Shown here piece after piece: positions 60,601 through 64,000 of a stretch of DNA of 64,000 nt. Where the stretch lies: the NCBI RefSeq assembly GCF_963855985.1, contig NC_087107.1, forward strand, positions 2,232,001-2,296,000, read 5' to 3'. The position numbers and the translations under genes were made by a program. Source of the DNA: Ostrinia nubilalis (taxonomy: Eukaryota; Arthropoda; Insecta; Lepidoptera; Crambidae). The notes under the pieces were generated by a model, which saw nothing but the letters and a program-made list of their open reading frames with translations, did not search any database and was not told where the DNA came from. Numbering within the stretch: the stretch's first letter is position 1; every line of letters starts with the position of its first letter.

Positions 60601-63600
60601 CTGTAGCTCACAGTACTGTAGCTCAGCCGGCCTGTAACTCACTGTATTGTAGCTCAGCCGGCCTGTAGCTCACTGTACTGTAGCTCAGCTGGCCTGTAGC
60701 TCACTGTGCTGTAGCTCAGCCGGCCTGTAACTCACTGTACTGTAGCTCAGCCGGCCTGTAGCTCACTGTACTCTAGCTCAGCCGGCCTGTAGCTCACTGT
60801 ATTGTAGCTCAGCCGGCCTGTAGCTCACTGTATTGTAGCTCAGACGGCCTGTAGCTCACTGTACTGTAGCTCAGCCGGCCTGTAGCTCACTGTAGTAGCT
60901 CAACCGGTCTATAGGTCACAGTACTATAGCTCTGCCGGCCTGTAGCTCACTGTACTGTAGCTCAGCCGGAATGTAGCTCACCTTGACGAGTTTGCACTCC
61001 CGGGTGTCGGTGAAGGCCGGGTATAGGCCGCAGTACTTCTCCACGGCGTGCTGTGCGTTGAGGATGTCGACGCATAGGTGGCACAGCGCCGCGCGGAACA
61101 TGTATTCCTTCGCGCTGTATTTCAGCAGGCTGTTGTCTAGCGACGACTTGGCGATCTGAAAAGATACGGCATTGTTAGCGACAAACGAAAAATATGACGA
61201 CAAAATACAACGGTGATATTGTTAACTATAGGCCTCTAAGGCTCATTCCCGTTTTCAATATCAATCCCTCATTTTTAAGTGACCCCTATGAAAACAAAAT
61301 TCGTCATTATGTGTAAGCTACCACACCAACGCGTGCAGATCGCCATCGCGTGTAGTTGAAGCATTACCACAGGTGTAACTTAAAAATTAGGGATTAATGG
61401 TGAAAACGGGCATCAAGTTCCCCCATAGGGCCTTGGAGCGTGCTATGATCGGAGTTTCCCTGCGTGATCGAATCAGAAATGAGGAGCAAGAAAGAAAATC
61501 AAAGTTCTAAATCATGTGGGGGGTCAAATAACTCGCAGAGCTGATAGCGGCTGGAGCAGAAAAGTACTCGAATGGCGACCCGTAATGTGGGCAGGCACCA
61601 GGCGGTCCGACATTCTGGTGAATGTCGCAGGAAGTATCTGAACGCGGGCACCGCAGGTCCGATCGTTATGGAAATCTTTGGGGGAGGCCTTTGTCCAGCA
61701 GTGGACGTCTTTTGGCTGAAACACACGAACAGTGTTTACCTGCTCATAGATCTGTATCGCCTTGTCGTAGTGCTCCAGCTGGGCTGCGTACTCGGCTATT
61801 CGGCTTTATATGTTTAAACTTTTTTCTTTTTAACAACACTAAGCTCGTGTATAGCACCTGTATAATATGTGTACCTGCTCTATTTTAGCAACACTTAGCG
61901 CGTGTATAATGTGTGTACCTGTTCTATTATAACAACACTTCGCGTGTGTATCGCACCTGTGTAATGTGTACACCTGCTCCATTTTAACTGCACTTAGCGC
62001 GTGTATCGCACATGTATAATGTGTACCTGCTCTATTTTCACAACACTTATTACGTGTAAAACCTGTTTACCTGCTCATAGATCTGTATCGCCTTGTCGTA
62101 GTGCTCCAGCTGGGCGGCGTACTGGGCCAGCTTCAGCATGCACTTGTTGGCCGACGAGGTGGACTCCTCGCCAGTCGGTGGCTTGCTCATAGGAGGTCCT
62201 TAGTCATTTTTTTTTCTATTTTATCCACATTTATCACACGTTTACCTGCTCATAGATCTGTATCGCCTTGTCGTAGTGCTCCAGCTGGGCGGCGTACTGG
62301 GCCAGCTTGAGCATGCACTTGTTGGCCGACGACGTGGACTCCTCGCCGCGGAAATAGTCGGCTTTACATGTTTAAACTTTTTTCTTTTTTAACAACACTA
62401 AGCTCGTGTATAGCTCCTGTATAATGTGTGTACCTGCTCTATTTTAGCAACACTTAGCGCGTGTATAATGTGTGTACCTGCTCTATTTTGATAACATTTA
62501 GTGCGTGTATTGGCACACATATTATGTGTGCCTGCTCCATTTTAACTACACTTCACGGGTGTATCGCACGTTATTACGTGTAAAATCTGTTTACCTGCTC
62601 ATAGATCTGTATCGCCTTGTCGTAGTGCTCCAGCTGGGCGGCGTACTGGGCCAGCTTGAGCATGCACTTGTTGGCCGACGACGTGGACTCCTCGCCGCGG
62701 AAGTAGTCGGCGGCTTGCTCGTAGTGCTGCATCGCGCGGGCGAGGTCCACGCACTCTGTCTCATATAGCTCGGCGATGTTCTGTAAAGAAGTAATATATC
62801 TTGTTTACTATTACTACAAATGTTTGCTAAAACAGTAGTACCAGTAACCAGTGTAGTATTACAGCTCAGCGAGCGGTATTTTAAAAAGGGGCAGTTGGAA
62901 TATAGCTTGGCGATAAAATTTCGCTAGAAAAAACTCGAACTCGAAGTCTGCTGAATCTTAGAGCGTAGAGACTAGACAAAATGACTGCTAATCAGACTTT
63001 TGTCTTCTACTGATAGTAAAAAAATGCAATAGACAACGTTATCATCATAAAAGAGTCTCATGTCATGACTTAATTACATTTTGTTGTCGTTAAAAAAGTT
63101 ATCCTTAAACCAAAGAAATCATAGAGAGAGAGTATAGTGTGTCTAGATCAGGGTTTCCCAATTTTTTTTGCCAAGGAACCCTAATTGATTATACTTTTCC
63201 TAGCGGAACCCCTTTACTACTCCGCCCGCACGCCCTGCCCCTCCCTTGTGCGTAAACAAGTCCGTGCGAGCGAACAACGTCGGTCACGAAACGTGGGATA
63301 ATATTTTTTACGGAACCCGAAGGCCGCAAGCCTTTCCACGGAACCCCAGGGTTCCGCGGACCACCATTCGGGAACCGCTGGTCTAGATAGTGTAATGGAT
63401 AAGTTCTGGCCAAAAATGAGAACTACTTTTTGAGTTCAATTAAAAATAACACTCAAAAAAAGTTAAGTGCGACTTAAATAACCCTGCCTTCATAAATAGT
63501 AAAATGTAGAGTATTTTATTTCTCTCCAGTTCTATTAAATAATAGGGATGTTTCCTGGGTCAAAAAGCAAGAGTTTTAATTAGTCCGTCAGTTAAATTTA

Positions 63601-63905
63601 AAGAGATAAAGCGCGCCAAAGTTCATAAGAAGAGGCCCGTGACGTCAATGCGTGCATAAAAGTGCCGCACGTTGTGACGTCGTGCGGAACTTCAACGCAC
63701 CATAACTATGTAATTATTTGTTAGATTGACAAATAAAAATATGTGTTCAATATTTTTTGATATTAAACATGACGGACTAAAAAAATTTTTTTAGGAAACT
63801 AGCCTATTACCTGATATGATATTACCTGATGTTGTTTAGCGGCGACGGTGAATCGCCCCATGTCGGTGTAGATCTCGATCGCTTTTAGCAGACACGACAC
63901 GGCCT
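57623..63905 (-). CDS. alphaSnap: Alpha-SNAP (NSF attachment protein), C-terminal exons; 5' end outside window
   Basis: Alpha-SNAP recruits the NSF ATPase to SNARE complexes and allows their disassembly after membrane fusion. Exons in coding order: 63826-63905, 62595-62780, 60982-61155, 57623-57772. All have GT..AG borders and matching phases. They encode the last part of the TPR-like helical solenoid: [78 protein letters not shown], then [18 protein letters not shown] and [15 protein letters not shown]. The end before the stop corresponds to the NSF-stimulating C-terminus. About 196 residues are here of a usual 290-295; the first third lies beyond 64000. The two introns downstream of the exons at 62595 and 60982 contain exon-tail copies and a donor-derived minisatellite. 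Confidence 0.95.
57796..57918. mobile_element. Foldback MITE with ATGCCCGTTTTCACC ends
   Basis: Ends TGCCCGTTTTCACCATCAAT and its complement, with AAGTGACCCCTATG/CATAGGGGTCCCTT inside. Another copy is at 61232-61418. Confidence 0.75.
57945..58010 (-). mobile_element. Very short RTE-like 3' fragment
   Basis: Minus-strand match to the common RTE-like end (CTTGGAGGAGGCCTTTGTCC). Confidence 0.5.
58042..59832. mobile_element. Foldback element with ATGAGGATCA ends and expanded G-rich centre
   Basis: The ends ATGAGGATCA and TGATCCTCAT and both arms match 22890-23767 in inverse orientation. The centre (58535-59135) is a G-rich minisatellite where the other copy has only a short C run. Confidence 0.75.
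58535..59135 (+). repeat. G-rich minisatellite
   Basis: Irregular units of CATACCCAGCTTCTGGCCTG followed by 7-17 G. Many G-runs on the plus strand could form G-quadruplexes. The glycine-rich open frames are artefacts. Confidence 0.85.
59840..60120. other. AT-rich intron sequence, nothing recognised
   Basis: Between the foldback element and the 31-bp array. Confidence 0.5.
60124..60978 (-). repeat. 31-bp minisatellite abutting an alpha-SNAP splice donor
   Basis: About 27 units that read, on the plus strand, TGTAGCTCACTGTACTG followed by TAGCTCAGCCGGCC. On the minus strand each unit contains AGTGAGCTAC, and the real donor of the exon 60982-61155 is AAG|GTGAGCTACATTCCGGC, so the unit appears to derive from the first bases of the intron. 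The array reaches the exon border. Confidence 0.9.
61232..61418. mobile_element. MITE related to 57796-57918
   Basis: Ends TCCCGTTTTCAATATCAATC and AATGGTGAAAACGGGCAT. The middle has an unrelated stretch. Confidence 0.65.
61440..61730 (+). mobile_element. RTE-like retrotransposon 3' fragment
   Basis: Plus orientation: GTGATCGAATCAGAAATGAG at the start and GGGGGAGGCCTTTGTCCAGC near the end, with broken frames between. Confidence 0.7.
61740..62362 (-). repeat. Three partial copies of an alpha-SNAP exon tail
   Basis: Copies at 61740-61799, 62071-62172 and 62246-62362 repeat the 3' end of the exon at 62595-62780 with its GTAAAC donor. They encode [13 protein letters not shown] and, in the longer copies, back to [11 protein letters not shown]. 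Differences are almost all synonymous. Between them are diverged units with 'gcgtgtataatgtgtgtacctgctc', which also carry donor-like GAGCAGGTAC on the minus strand. No acceptors. Confidence 0.85.
63149..63380. mobile_element. hAT-like MITE, 8-bp target duplication
   Basis: Ends CAGGGTTTCCCAA and TTCGGGAACCGCTG. GTCTAGAT is duplicated exactly at 63141-63148 and 63381-63388. No coding capacity. Confidence 0.85.
63578..63780. mobile_element. MITE with AGTCCGTCA ends
   Basis: AGTCCGTCAGTTAAATTT at the left and the inverted TGACGGACT at the right. The middle has repeated GTGACGTC motifs. It lies 45 bases from the alpha-SNAP exon at 63826. Confidence 0.65.
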
Positions 63906-64000
63906 CTGCAAATACAGTCATACATTGATATAGAAACATGAAGCATATGGGTAAACTCTTACATTAATATATCTTGTAATTGGCCTTTTAAACTATGTTT

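Noticed and set aside
60124..60978. Regular 31-bp array considered as a CRISPR
   Set aside because: There are no unique spacers; the whole unit repeats in a eukaryotic intron.

Overview
The window looks like nuclear DNA of a moth or butterfly. It carries intron-rich animal genes with GT..AG splice sites, very AT-rich non-coding DNA, Helitron-like elements that begin TC and end CTAG between A and T (the widespread lepidopteran Lep1-like type), many 3' fragments of RTE-like retrotransposons, tRNA-derived SINEs and a short TTAGG run. Species cannot be told from the sequence alone.

Layout. (1) 1-22875, minus strand: cortactin. Ten coding exons can be joined with perfect phase into 485 residues; only the end of the SH3 domain lies left of the window. 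(2) 22876-28060: AT-rich upstream DNA with foldback, piggyBac-like and Helitron-like elements. (3) 28069-35045: one hAT-type insertion with an exact 8-bp target duplication, itself filled with nested elements. (4) 36363-43279, minus strand: a complete 12-exon short-chain acyl-CoA synthetase of the ACSS3 type, 681 residues. (5) 47793-48412, plus strand: a two-exon gene for a small predicted secreted protein of unknown function. (6) 51412-51666, minus strand: an orphan reading frame, perhaps a terminal exon. (7) 52148-55932: a decayed DNA transposon with remains of a psq-type helix-turn-helix and several nested insertions. (8) 57623-63905, minus strand: the C-terminal two thirds of alpha-SNAP; its N-terminal exons lie beyond 64000.

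The host genes are unrelated housekeeping genes: cortactin for branched actin, ACSS3 for propionate activation, alpha-SNAP for SNARE disassembly. They do not form a pathway.

The most unusual pattern is shared by cortactin and alpha-SNAP. At least six of their exons have given rise to tandem arrays in the intron directly downstream. Five arrays contain the 3' part of the exon, its 5' splice site and some intron, never the acceptor; the sixth is made of donor-region sequence alone. The coding parts of several copies differ from the real exon almost only at synonymous sites. The introns therefore hold long runs of decoy splice donors. No CRISPR array, prokaryotic operon or rRNA was seen.
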